64,000 nucleotides of DNA from Orthonyx spaldingii (lineage: Eukaryota > Chordata > Aves > Passeriformes > Orthonychidae), in the NCBI GenBank assembly GCA_013397795.1, contig VZTJ01006074.1:1155529-1219528 (forward strand), read 5' to 3'. The notes below the pieces were generated by a model, which made no database searches, was not told the origin of the DNA, and saw only the letters and a program-made list of their open reading frames with translations. This document shows, one piece after another, positions 11,601-22,601 of the stretch; the stretch's first letter is position 1; each line of letters starts with the position of its first letter. Both the position numbers and the translations under genes were made by a program.

Positions 11601-14364
11601 GATGTGAGTATGTTGGAACCCAAAAATACCCCATTTTTTCAATGTGAATCCTAGATGTTGCACTTTGAGTTCAGCTATTTTTTTTTCTTTCATGAATTTG
11701 TGCTGTTACTTTTTTGAAACCATGTAAACCTTCATCATGCATAGCTTCTTCCCAGGGGAAATCACACAGTTTCACACTTTGTGTGAGAAAACATAATTTT
11801 GTTTTGAATCTTCCATTTGCCTTGACATTGCACAGGATGGAGGATTTCCTCTTCCATGTAGTATGAGCACTGCTGCCAAAGAATTGTATAATCTCCATCA
11901 TGGGAAGTTTATTTCCAAGAGGTTGCATGAACAGGACAAATCACAGAATTAGCTTGGTTGGAAAAGACCTTTGAGAGCGTTGAGACCAACGTATAACCCA
12001 ACACCATCTTGTCAACTTGACCATGACACTGACTGCCATGTTCAGTCTTTTCTTAAACACTTCCAGGGATGGCGACTCCACCACCTTCCTGGGCAGCCCA
12101 TTCCAGTGCCCAGTCACTCTTTCTGTGAAGAATTTCTTCCTACTGTCCAGCCTAAACCTCTCCTGATGCAGCATTAGGCTGTGTCTTCTTGTCCTGTCAC
12201 TGGTTACCTGGGAGAAGAGCCCATACCCCACCTGGCTACACCCTCTTTTCAGGTAGTTGTAGAGAGAAATAAGTTCCACCATTAAGGCAATTTTAGATCA
12301 CAGAATCACAGGATGGGTCAGACTGGAAGGGACCACAGTGAGTCATCTGGTCCAACCTCCCTGCTCAAGCAAGATCATCCTAGAGGACATTGCACAGAAT
12401 TGCATCCAAATGGTTGAGTATCTCCAGTGAGGAGACTGCACACCCTCCCTGGGCAACCTGCTCCAATGCTTGGTCACCCACAGATGTTCTTAATTTTCAT
12501 TGAAATGTTCTAATATGATTATCATCATTAAAGACGACATCTAAAAATAATGGGTGAGGGTACCAGTTGTGGGGTGATTTATGGATTTGCTGAGAATGAT
12601 GGAATGAAAAGCAACTAAGATTCAAGTCCTATGATTCCCACATATTTTCTAGTAGTGATCCTAGTACAGTTTGAAACTCAAACTTTGACCACCTTGCAGC
12701 CACAGCACACAAACAAATGAATGCCCTCTCTTTACAGAGCAGAATTTCAAATCTGGAAATACATCAATGCCTTTTCCAGGCCACATCATTGATACGCAGT
12801 AGCCTCTTCTCACCAAAAAGCAAACTTGAAGACCATAGTTTCCTTCTTAATGCATACAATCAGTTGAAAAGAGGCAGGTATATAACTGGTCTGAGTTCCA
12901 GCAAAATCAGCAGAAGTCTTTCCCTTCCACTGAATTGGATTGTATTCTAAAATGAGGGAGGTACCATATTAAGAAAAGATGTGACTAAATTTATAAGCAA
13001 TAAGAATAGTGTCCATTCTACATGCTTTGTTTCATGAATGAGTTCTTTAATATGAAATATTAACTCTCCAAAGAGAATTTATTAGCAAGCTGACTTGCCA
13101 TTTTTATGTACAAATTAGGAGAAAATTGAGTTATACACTGGCAAACAGAGGAATTCTTTGGAGAATTAACTGAAATGAATGCACTAAATGGAGTTTCCAT
13201 TAGAACCCCTACCTTTTAAGTGTGCTTTGTGATGAAACTTGTTATTTATTATATTTCTAAAAGAAATCCCTACCTCCTATGTCATACTTAGAGGGGAACA
13301 CTGCAGCATATTGGTTGTGGGTGTGCAGAGATCTAATGAGAAAGTGCTGATATTGTTGATAGGAGTAACGTAAAAGCATAATTTAATTGGAAAGGAATCA
13401 AAAAGTCTGACTGCAATATGATATTAGAACCTGAAAAAGAGACAAATCCTTTGTGCTAAGTACTGAAGTACTAAGGGAAAAAAAAATTAAAAGTCATATC
13501 CCAGGTTCCCATGTTGACAGGAAGTCCACAGTGCACATAGATGTGTTACAGTGGCTTGGCTAACTCCAGCTCTGAGTTCTTTGGGATTGTCTTTTAATGT
13601 TTTTGTGGTGTATATTAGGGGTTATGCTTAATTGACTAATCCTTAGAGGTACTAATATAGCTCTCATGATTTTAATATCAGACATTAGCATCTGTTTGGG
13701 GTATTTTCCTGCCATCACTGTGGAAAGAAATAATTATGGCAGAAAAAGCACTTTGCAAATGTAGCTAACAAGTTCCATATGCAAAGTAAAACACTGTGTG
13801 ATCTGGACCCACACAGCAAAAGAACATTAATGCCCATATCCTTTCTGGAGTCATAAGAGGCAGGTAAGATTAAGGGCTGGAGCCCTGTTTTAGGCTATCC
13901 TTCACTTATTCTACAAGTAAAAGGGAAACTGAATTGTAGGACATGTATAGCCCTGTCAAATGGTCAAGAGTGTGGTAAGTCCTTCTCATGTCAATACTGT
14001 GAGATGTGAAAAATGTGAAATCTATGTCTTGTAAAGGAGGATTTACGATATGTGTGCTTTTAGCTTTGTGAATTTCTGGTTTTCTAGCCTGGATGGTGAG
14101 ACCCCAAAGCCCTGCCCTCGCCCACCTGTGGAAGATGAAGGAGGAGAAGAAGCAAAGAAAAGTATTGTGAAAGAAAAGAGGGGAAAAAAGAAAAAGAAGA
14201 GGACAACAGAAGACAAAAGGCATCCCAGGGAGAAGATGTCAGACTTTGATGATCTTTTGTTTGTCTCCAGAAGTGAAGTAAAACAGAGAGGAAGAAATTC
14301 ACTGTCTAACATTAAGGAAGAATTTAGAGGTGAAGATGTAGTTCTGAAAAAGTATAAGTATTAG
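2630..14364 (+). CDS. VWA3B: VWA3B, 3' part of gene (8 coding exons, C-terminal 361 residues)
   Basis: C-terminal portion of von Willebrand factor A domain-containing protein 3B. The joined exons are 2630-2680, 3815-4034, 8749-8780, 9013-9158, 9922-10046, 10816-10953, 11506-11603 and 14088-14364. Each is flanked by AG and GT, and the phases agree at all seven junctions, giving one open frame to TAG at 14362-14364. In order, the protein shows a helical acidic segment (RLNLVVWRALSQEERDK, then LEALENLGWPISYEDV), a charged linker, and a DUF4537/Tudor-like beta region (from QKVIARSDVTGFYYPG through GDYVFARTG to YAYSCQYIRTVQ). It ends in a Lys/Arg-rich tail containing KRGKKKKKR. The VWA domains would be encoded upstream, outside the window. 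The name rests on remembered family similarity plus the position upstream of CNGA3 on the same strand. Molecular function is poorly known. The first exon listed here is internal, so the gene is partial at its 5' side. Confidence 0.82.
3815..4034 (+). CDS. VWA3B: VWA3B coding exon
   Basis: A 220-nt exon after a T-rich tract ending in taag, with an aaaaag|gtaata donor. It encodes FKEGGPVKYIQHKEAVLEAL, then a leucine- and acid-rich helical stretch, then a charged tail (KKETEKSSES). It ends exactly on a codon boundary. This is the clearest VWA3B-specific exon outside the DUF4537 region. Confidence 0.82.
4035..8748 (+). other. VWA3B intron
   Basis: A 4.7-kb AT-rich intron. I see only small features: an exact 19-bp tandem pair at 4631-4668, a short TG run near 4710, and A/T homopolymers. 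No further exon is needed, because the phases of the flanking exons agree. Confidence 0.55.
4631..4668 (+). repeat. Exact 19-bp tandem duplication
   Basis: The unit attaatacattagtctagc occurs twice back to back inside a VWA3B intron. It has the look of a recent replication-slippage duplication. Confidence 0.9.
8749..8780 (+). CDS. VWA3B: VWA3B micro-exon (32 nt)
   Basis: Predicted 32-nt exon between ttttttgtag and a tcaaa|gtaaat donor. Read in the frame delivered by the previous exon (phase 0) it gives ENRSQIYNSS plus two bases. Those two bases combine with the first base of the exon at 9013 to give K. Without it, the exons ending at 4034 (phase 0) and starting at 9013 (needs two bases) do not join in frame, so an exon of length 3n+2 is required and this one fits. 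A second donor at 8813 gives a 64-nt version with an in-frame stop. Confidence 0.55.
9013..9158 (+). CDS. VWA3B: VWA3B coding exon, start of DUF4537 region
   Basis: A 146-nt exon from cctgttgtag to ttatccag|gtatat. It encodes a charged helix (LQRLEEETVKLKSKTRQKWE) and then the start of the beta-rich DUF4537 region, VFVTHKHQKVIARSDVTGFY. It leaves one base (G) to complete the glycine codon of the next exon. Confidence 0.82.
9922..10046 (+). CDS. VWA3B: VWA3B coding exon, DUF4537 middle
   Basis: A 125-nt exon with a strong ttgtttttcag acceptor and a ctgcag|gtgaaa donor. It reads GTVIKNISSTCALVDFSNGK, then SCDVPVKFTIPVGGAMPCPHLQ, with the alternating beta-strand pattern expected of a Tudor-like fold. 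It ends on a codon boundary. Confidence 0.85.
10816..10953 (+). CDS. VWA3B: VWA3B coding exon, DUF4537 middle
   Basis: A 138-nt (46-codon) exon with phase 0 at both ends, from gatgtgcag to aggaaa|gtaagt. It begins VGDYVFARTGTQAGNEYYVP, continues through AIVIATPERVETGDKLYTVL and ends MFNNRK. A GDYV..AR step followed by a YYVPAIV strand is a typical DUF4537 signature. Confidence 0.87.
11506..11603 (+). CDS. VWA3B: VWA3B coding exon, end of DUF4537 region
   Basis: A 98-nt exon from tttttgcag to gagat|gtgagt. It encodes EHCVRSELIKISQTKYAYSC, then QYIRTVQTVDCE, and leaves AT, which joins the C at 14088 to give isoleucine. The following 2.5-kb intron carries two CR1 copies. Confidence 0.85.
11940..12292 (-). 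repeat. CR1 LINE 3' fragment, antisense to VWA3B
   Basis: Avian CR1 retroposon copy in reverse orientation. It begins with the reversed 3' terminus (tcacagaattagcttggttgg) and contains, on the minus strand, the end of the CR1 reverse-transcriptase ORF. That remnant includes the characteristic RFRLDSRKKFFTERV and HWNGLPRKVVESPSLEVFK segments. The copy is 5'-truncated, as is usual for CR1, and lies in the last VWA3B intron. Confidence 0.9.
12297..12490 (-). repeat. Second CR1 LINE 3' fragment, head-to-tail with the first
   Basis: A second reversed CR1 3' end (atcacagaatcacaggatgg, then ggaagggaccacag and ctggtccaacctccctgctc) starts a few bases after the first copy ends. It is more diverged in its 3' UTR and probably belongs to a different CR1 subfamily. 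Confidence 0.88.
12491..14087 (+). other. Rest of last VWA3B intron
   Basis: AT-rich unique sequence between the CR1 pair and the terminal VWA3B exon. No exon, RNA gene or repeat was recognised here. Confidence 0.5.
14088..14364 (+). CDS. VWA3B: VWA3B terminal coding exon
   Basis: Final coding exon after ggttttctag, running to TAG at 14362-14364. It encodes LDGETPKPCPRPPVEDEGGE, then a highly basic run (KEKRGKKKKKRTTEDKRHPR), then SDFDDLLFVSRSEVKQRGRN and a charged C-terminus ending LKKYKY. The low-complexity basic tail could act as a nuclear or nucleic-acid-contacting signal, which is inference only. The purine-rich coding strand also opens long shadow frames on the opposite strand. Confidence 0.82.
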
Positions 14365-14560
14365 GAATTAAACAGTTCTGATGGGCCTTTAGCTATTCCC
14401 CACACAAGGATTACGTTTCTGCATTTCTGGATGTTAGCCAAGTTAGCTTTCCCATATCCTATGTGATGAAATTCTTTTACCTCCTTTAGAAATTGTTCTT
14501 GACACTTTCTTAGTATGTGTTTTCACAGCAATGGCAAGAAATGAATAAAGCACGTTCCAG
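14365..14560 (+). terminator. VWA3B: VWA3B 3' UTR with polyadenylation signal
   Basis: About 180 bases of non-coding sequence follow the stop codon. A canonical AATAAA lies at 14544-14549, so cleavage is expected near 14560-14575. The next AATAAA-like signal is over 1 kb downstream (near 15857), so a longer alternative UTR cannot be excluded. Confidence 0.6.
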
Positions 14561-16796
14561 CATATGCCCCCTTAACTTCCCTGACAGCCGTAGTAGCAGG
14601 GGGGATGCAGTAACACCAAACCATAGTACCTGCTTGTAAGCAGGGTATATATGCCAGTCCCTCTACTGTTTGTTCCATGTTAAAGTTATGTCTATATTGC
14701 AGGTATTAAATTATTGCCCCTGTAGCCCAGTGCTTCAGAGGTTAAATTGCTGTTGGTGTATGAGATAGCTCAGTTAAAGCTGACGGTAGTACCAACACTC
14801 CCTGTCACTCTGCAACAGAGACCGGGCCAGTGTAGGCCTGCCATGTCATGCCAATTAGCTCTTCATTTTCAAGATCCTACTGTCAGTGGAAAGATAACAG
14901 GGTTTTTATCCATACTTACTAGGTGTACCTCCTTGTACCATTTAAAATATGTTCTCAATAGCCTCATTATTTATTTACTTCCAGAAGTAATGGGTTATAA
15001 ATTCACTCATTCATCATGTTGTCAATCAGCTTGATTTGGCTCCTCTGAATGTTCCTTCTGTATTCTCACTCATCCTTTAAAGACTGCCTGCAAATTCCAT
15101 TTACTTTGCTTATAGTGGGTATTATGGTGCCCATTATATAACGGGCATTTTAAGAGTGGCCTGATCAGAACTATATGAGAGCAAAGGTGTTGGGCTTTGT
15201 GAGAGACCATGGTTTCCAAAGGTGGGGCTAGGTCACTGGAAATGTTCAGTTATCCCAGACGCATCCCTCTTGGACATTTCAAGATGCAGGTGCTGAGGAA
15301 ATGTGAAATGTGAATGCTAATGTGATCAGCAAGTCCTGTAACTGATTCCAGGCAGTTTGGAGGAAAGATTACACAAGAGCAGTGGTTATCTATGCATTTT
15401 AATCCTGTGTAGATTTAGCAAATAATCTCATAGTATTCTAACAAGGCTTCAAAGTCGTATGCAGGTCAAACATGCTAAAGAAGGTACCTTGTCCTCTTCT
15501 TGTGAAACCATAAATATTGAATATGTTTTTTGGTTTTCTAAAATTTATTTTCATTTACATGTCTTTCTGTGTTTTATCAGAAAGGGAAAAGTCAGGGAGC
15601 TGATAAAGATGTTAAGTAACACTATGTGGTCATCTTCACATGGTTTCATTAGATACCTCTGTATCCAATCTCTGTATGTGATTGTGTATTTCTCCTCTTT
15701 GGGTATAGATAGTTGCCCCATTTTCATACCATGCTAATGTTTCACAGCACTCTGTGTATATAATCTTGTAAGTTATATCACATGTGTTAACTGACCCCTG
15801 ACATACACATCTATTTGAACTGTGTTAATGTTGGATTTCATTTTAAAGATTAAGAGAATAAAGAAAACAAGTTTGCCTGGCTTTTTTTTTTCCTTCTGCC
15901 CAACTTCCAGTCAAGTATGAACTGTTAGTTTACACTTACTGCTTGGCAGTTCAATGTGTGTCGAGCACCAGATCTGTGAGATTCACCTATGCAGGTTAAC
16001 ACTTTTCTTTAAAAGTTGTCATATTTGATTACATTGATGTGGGTAGGTGTTAAATAACATGGATGAGGAGTTGGAAAGCCCTGCCATTCTAATGAATTAT
16101 TCAGTTAGTCTCTGTGGACCAGATATTAAAAATATCAGGTATCTAACAATGGACTTTCCTTTCATGGAGTTTTGTAATGCTGAAATAAGGCTGGATGTTC
16201 AAGTCAGGAGCCTAAACTGCACAAGTGAGGTAAAACGCCCTGTTTTCCTCTTCAGACCCCTGTATCACTCTGAAGTCTCAATTATTGCCTTTCATATGCT
16301 GGACATACCAATGTTCATCAGAGCTATCCCTTTCCAGGTTTTCCTAGTAGTTGCTTTCATTACTTCATTATTTCTGGATTGTTTATAACAAAGGCAGATT
16401 TTTTAAAATAGAGTCAGCATCTCAGAGAAACGTTTTGAATAGCTGTAATAATAACAACTTTCATAGTTAAATATCTTTTACAGGAACAAGGTTATGCTTA
16501 TTTTTTTTTAGATTTCTAAAAGCAGTCTGTTCAACTACGTTTATCTGAAAGATGTATATTCCTCCCACATATTTTTTCCTTGTAATATCAAATACCTAAA
16601 TAATTTGGGTATCTTTTAACTTTTGAAAAAGCTGAATAGTCCTGATCTGTTTGACTGAAGTAAAGGCATTTTCTTCATATTTATATAAATGTTTTCCCTA
16701 TGTATGTATGTGTCTACTGCATTGAAAGCATTTAATGCCATCAGTATTTCTTGCATTTCCTTTCCAAAGGTTTGTCTTGTCACTTGTTATGTCCAG
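14561..16796. other. Intergenic sequence, nothing recognised
   Basis: The longest open frame (16047-16388, + strand, 113 codons) has no recognisable domain, splice support or codon bias. No RNA gene or repeat was recognised. Confidence 0.5.
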
Positions 16797-16797
16797 A

Positions 16798-16815
16798 TAC
16801 ATATATATACACACG

Positions 16816-16875
<60 letters not shown>

Positions 16876-16929
16876 CACACATATACATATACATATACAT
16901 ATACACATACACACACATATACATATATT
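16798..16929. repeat. (TATACA)n hexanucleotide microsatellite
   Basis: About 130 bases of alternating purine-pyrimidine hexamer repeat. There are roughly ten pure units from 16815 to 16874, an acacac interruption, four further units (16881-16904), and a mixed tail. It generates meaningless HIHIHI / YTYTYT / YVYVYV reading frames on both strands. Confidence 0.97.
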
Positions 16930-19284
16930 TAGTAATCTGACTGGGCTATGTTTTGTAACTATTTGATGTGTTAATCAACACTTCTGCCTACATTTCTGCT
17001 GACTTCATGTACACATTCATCTGTTAGATGAGGGAGTAAGTTCTCCTAAGTTTGAATGAGCATTGCCAGATACTGAGATGGATTTTTGTGCTCCCCAAGT
17101 TAATGTGGATTTAGCTACATGCCTCTTGTATAGGTGGTCGATGAAGCCTTGTATTTCCATAAAGCCTTATAATTCCACAGAGCTGTGGGCCCTGTATGAA
17201 TTAAGGGAGCATTTTGGACTGTTTGTGGTTTGGTTTTTGCTCAGCTAAAATATTTCTGATTGTTAAGAGGAATCAACAGCCCATTCCTGTTGGTCCCACT
17301 TACAGAAACAACATAAACAGAAATGAATAAAGATTAAGTAATTGTGTTAGTTATTTAGCATATATTGCCTTCATTATTGTGTTGAAGTGAATTCTGTCTT
17401 ATTTCTTCCAGAACTACTATATTTGAAACATTATTATTTTGATGTATATGCTTGCCACTCGTACTGTGTTAGTTAGCTGTGTGTGTTTATAAGAGAATGA
17501 ATGAAGGCCTGGAAAATTCCTGCTGACTGTTGGCTAATGATTCTTTGTCTTGGTAACTCAAATAATATTATTTGATGTAGCAAGATCATTGATACTTAAC
17601 TCTGTCCTTGGTTATTGCAATAATTGTTTTTATAGATGCAATAAAATCATATATCTCTTTCTGTAGAAAAATTCTTCTGCCTATCTTTCTAGTTTTCTCT
17701 CTGTTCTGTAATGACTAAAATTAATGCTCATTCCACATGACTTTCTTGTAAATTTTCTAAAATGTGTATCTAGCAAAAAAAAAAAAAAATCAGAAAAAAA
17801 TTTTGGAGCAAAGTGCATGTATGATACACAGTAGTACACTGCATTGCCTGAAGCATTAGCAAATAATAGCTATCAGAGCCAAAATCTCCATTTTCATTTA
17901 TAATGAGATGTGACTTGAAGCAATTATGCTGATAATTACTGTAACTGCTGATACGGGGTAGTTGGGAGACCTTTGAAAATGAATATTTTCTATCCCTTTC
18001 TGTGGCAAAAACAGTTTCTCAAATTGGGTTCAAGGGTGGAACAGCTGTGGCACCTGGCATTCTAGTGCATTGGCTGGATTTCCCACAGTAGGATTTCACA
18101 TTTTTAGCACCCACTCATTTTCCAGTCTCATTTTCCTTCTAGTCCATTCAGCATTTAGAGAAGGCTATCATAATAAAGCAGTGTTCCCATCTGTTGGTCA
18201 TGGCTTGTTTAATGAGCAGTTGATATCAATTCAGCTATGCCTGCATCTGTTCCTTACTGCAGCTGTGTGTGGTTAAAGGCTCCCCAACAGCTGCCAGATT
18301 TAGCTTTTGTTCCTCTCTTGATACCATGTTACAGCTTGGCCAGAAACATCCTGTCTTCTCTCAGGGTTGTCTGCTCATGGAAAGAGGAAAGTGTGCTAAA
18401 CTCTCTGTCTCTCTCCCATAAAGAATGAAACATGGAGACAGGCAAGGGGAAAAAGTGCAGTTCCATTGCTTTAGGAGGCATTTTTTGGGCAGAGATGGAG
18501 GACAGTTCAGCCCAGATCCTGGCAGCAAGATCAGAATGGGTTCTTGCAGCATCTTAGGAAGAAACATAGAGAGACTGTGCACTGGCTAAAGAAAATAAAC
18601 AGCTTGTGAACTGTGTGTGATGGGGAACACTCATTTAACAGTGCAGCTTTCACTTTACTCAGAGAAGCAGTATGGCCACAATACCTTTCAGTATTTTAGT
18701 CTGGCAATGCTTTTGTACTGCAGACAGATGGGACACAGTCAAGAAATTTCCTGACCCTTACACAGGCGAACTCCAGATTTTTGTCTCTTAGGGTGTTGAA
18801 GAAGAATCAGAATGTTCCTTTTGTGTATGTAAGTGCTGATGGTGCACATTTATTAGGCAATTTTCAAAGGCACACTTTTGATTTTGAAACTGCAGCTTCA
18901 GAGTTTCAGTGGTAGCTATAGATGACAATCACTCCTAAAACTAATCATACTCAAATCTCATACACTCTATGTATTCAATCTGTGCTGTTGCTTCCCCGAC
19001 CTGTACATCATATACTCATCCTTCTTTATTCTTCTGATTCCTTCCACATTTTTGTTTTCTACTACACAAGTGGTTCTTACATGATTATTGAAAATCAAAG
19101 TTTGAAGCAAAATAGACTATATGCTTTTGTTTACTTTGTTTCTTCCTATTTTATTCTCTTTCATTTTTCCTCCAGCTTCTGGTCTTTTGTCATTCATTAT
19201 GTTTGTCATCGTTTTGTGCCAGGAGGACGCCTAGTAGTTGGTGGTCTCATTTGATATGACTAAAAAGTGGCTTTTCAGTGACAC
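16930..19284. other. Intergenic sequence, nothing recognised
   Basis: AT-rich, with no supported coding frame. A 13-to-14-base A run lies near 17776. Confidence 0.5.
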
Positions 19285-19289
19285 AAACA

Positions 19290-19420
19290 GAAAAGCAAAG
19301 AAGATAAGCATGGGTCAGACAAAGGTCCATGTAGCCTGTCCCCTGTCCCCAGGAGTTCCTGGAAGATGGTTCCTGAGAAAGGAATGCAACAGGTTGGCCT
19401 GTGAATACAACAGCTACAAG
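19290..19420 (-). repeat. Probable ancient CR1-type LINE fragment
   Basis: The order of agcatgggtcagacaaaggt, ccatgtagcctgtcccctgt and following sequence resembles the reversed 3' end of an old sauropsid CR1 lineage, which I remember as 'tgggtcagaccaaaggtcca'. It is strongly diverged and has no clear terminus. Confidence 0.4.
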
Positions 19421-22400
19421 CTACAGACTTAGTAAATGAGAATACTTAAAAATACCTAAAAAACAGACTGGTTTGAAACTTGTGAGGATGAAAGCAAAAT
19501 ATCTTTACGCAGAACTACTGTTCTATTGACAGCCATTGAGTTATTTGTTTCATGATTAATTTTGGGGGGTGTTTGAACTGTGACATCTAAGCTCATGGTG
19601 GGTCACCGTGTTCTCTCACTAAAGGGTACCTGTTCTCTCCTAGCACCTTCCCTCTCCATTTCACCATCCTGGTGTTCATCAAGGTGTCGAACTGCTGCTG
19701 TTGAGAGCTCCACCTTTCAGCCCACTGAAGTGTCCCTGATGCTTGCAGAGTCCAACTGTAGGAAATTCTCTAGGGCCTGGTAAAAGCAACATCCCCAGGG
19801 TTATTGGAGTCAGCGTGGGGCAGTGAGGATTGGCAAGAGGGCCTCAGCACCACTGCACAGAGCAAAGGAAGCTGCAGGAAGGGTACACGATGACAGAGCT
19901 TGGGAGGAGTGGATGAAGCTGCAGATAGGAAAGATTTTTAGCACCTGTAACTGTGAAATTTTAGTTCTTGAATCAAAAATAAACTTGTGAATGAATAATA
20001 AATTATTTATGGTTTTGCAGACTTTGGAGGTATGAAAGAGAAACAGCAGCAGAGGGTCAGCTCTGCTGTTGAATAGTATCAATATCAGAAGAGAAGTGAA
20101 TGGACATTAAAGAAATCCTCTAGCTTGACTGTGCAATTTCCAGGCAGATGTATGTATTTATCTTTACATCTGAAGCAAAGTGGTATTGAAAATATATGTT
20201 TAATCAAATAGAAACAGGTGGAAAATTAAGGTATACACATGTATACATTGTAACCCAGTGGTACATTTATATTGGGTGAATTCCAGCTTTTATGGTAGCC
20301 AATTTGATCACAGATCTTTTTCGTGTTCCAGATGCATGACACGTTTATAACTGGGTCTGACTACTAGGATATTGCTCTGCTTTGATGTAGCAATAATATC
20401 TCAGGTCTTGTCTTTTCCTTTATTACCTCCTCTACACTTCAATTCTTCTGTTTTAAATGCCTTCATCAGATGAAGAATATTCTTAGATTAATATTATATT
20501 CTACATGACTTTCTGAGTGAATTAACAAATATGAAATATTGCTGCATGATAAAACAAAGAGTAATAGGGATAAAAAGGAGAATAGCATCATGCCATCATT
20601 TAAGAGACAATATATTAAAAGAATTTTATTTCTATAGTCAGTGTAGGCAGAGTTTTTGGGGATATATTTACATATCTCTTGAGTGCTTCCTTTAGGCATC
20701 TTAAAATTGCCTACTTTAGGTAGCTAATTCAGGTGTGCACTTGGCCAGGAAAATCCTATACAGTGGCTGTGCAGATATTTCCCAGGAAAACACTGGTTTC
20801 ACTGGAGATCAGTTTTGGGAAAAATCTTGAGGATTTGATACCTGTTTTTGTCTCAGTGTGGAGAAAAAAAAGAGATATTTTTATTTAGTAAAGGAGAAAT
20901 AAAGAGTTTGTGCAGCCAAAATGACCATGAAGCCAGGATAGTTCAATGGGGATGTGAGAGAGTGTGTTGTTGAAATTTTTGCCTGGCCTTATTCAGGGAG
21001 GACTCAAACCCAGAAGAAACTGAAATGGTCTATCCTGGAAGCTGCAGTTTGGATAGCTCATATTACCTTCTGTTCTTTCCTTCTTCATGTCCTAGAGTTT
21101 TCTCTTGGGGAATGGAGCTGGCACACACATGGAGTCCCTGGTTACAGGCAGTCACTGAGGTTCTTTTCTACACAGTGGAAAGACTGGAAGACAAATCACT
21201 ATACTACAGCATTTATGAAATTTTAGGACAGGACATCTGGACAGAAATACTTTACTTTGGATATGAACATTTCATTTTCTGAAGGAAATGGCACTACCAA
21301 TGGATGGAAAAGCCCTATACCTGATGGTAGAGAAGATATCTAAATGAAAAGTTGAGACATCTGCTTTATTCCCAAGAATGGCTTTTAGTCACACAGACTT
21401 TGGAATCTACCTGCTCACATTTTTTGAGGAAGATGTGTCTCAATCAAATTAATCTATCATTGACATGATCATCTCACCTATGTCTCTTGTGATTACTGTG
21501 TCTTTGAGGCTGAGCAGGTGCAATTTCAATGACATGAAGAAAATGGAGTGTGGGCCAATTTTTTATGTAGATACTGTTAAGTATATGCAGATGGATTATG
21601 TGCCATCCCACAGTAACAAAGACTGGGATCATTTTTCAAAAAATGTTTGAAGAAACTTGCCTTAGTATTTCACTGGATGCAATAAAAATTTGTGAGAAAT
21701 ACAAACAGGAATGTTAACCAAGCACAGGATCAAAACTGGCAGCACAGGTAGTCTGAATGGCTAATTCTTCTTCTGCATAAAGGGTGCCCATCAATCACTG
21801 TTGGTTGTTCAGGCAAGTTACATTTAAAAGCTGATTTGTTATAGAAATACAGATGGTGATGGATGAGTTTCCTTTTCACTTGTTATTATGGATCCATTGC
21901 ACTGTTCCTTTCTGGATGTGCAGTCTGACCTCAAAAAGCACCTGTCATGGGATAACATTTATTAATTTTCCCTACTTTTTGGCCCGAAGATTTTTTCCTG
22001 CCTGAATTTGATTAAATGTTTTGTTGCACTGCTTTGCAGTAAGCTTGAGAAATGTTAGGATGATTTATTCTTTTCATTCAAACATTCCTGTTGGTCCATT
22101 TGCACTAAGTGAGCCCTGTCCTGAGCTCCACACCCTGGTGCAGATGGGAGGGTTATGTTTTCATATGCTTGTGTCTGTCCTCCGTCTGTTTTGAAAAGAC
22201 AGGTAGTATTATGATGGTCTGCCAACAAGATGAATTTCCCATTTGCATTTACCAGATAGCTGAGCTTGACCAGGAAGGCCTAATTTCAGAATCTGTCAAG
22301 GGAGAATAACCAGATTATCAAAAATCCAGGTTGCTGCTTCATCACACTGCCTCACACAAAGTTGGCAGCGGTGGGGTTTGGGTTGCCAAGACTATGCTCA

Positions 22401-22501
22401 GAGTACTTCTTTCTGATTCTTTTCCAACTACTAAGATGGCACATTTCCTATTTGCTAAAGAAACATAGCCTGCACAGCTACAACAACTAAACAAAAGCCC
22501 G

Positions 22502-22522
22502 CAAACAAACAAACAAACAAAC
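22502..22522. repeat. (AAAC)n simple repeat
   Basis: About five consecutive caaa units between two unique flanks. Confidence 0.9.
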
Positions 22523-22576
22523 AGAAAAGAATATTCATCTGCATATGTATTTGTCATTCTGGATCAAGCCTTGGAC

Positions 22577-22601
22577 CCAGGGGCTGGGACTCAGCCCCTG
22601 G
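22577..22601. repeat. Perfect 10-bp inverted repeat (hairpin)
   Basis: The arms ccaggggctg and cagcccctgg are separated by five bases. The arms are too short for a microRNA precursor and there is no U-tract or known RNA context. Confidence 0.8.

Noticed and set aside
11941..12282. 113-codon minus-strand frame as a gene
   Set aside because: Remnant of the CR1 reverse-transcriptase ORF inside a 5'-truncated retroposon.
16689..16966. Frames encoding HIHIHI, YTYTYT, YIYIYI and VYVYVY
   Set aside because: Translations of the (TATACA)n microsatellite.
22577..22601. Hairpin as a microRNA or terminator
   Set aside because: A ten-base arm is far too short for a microRNA precursor, and eukaryotic genes do not use such terminators.
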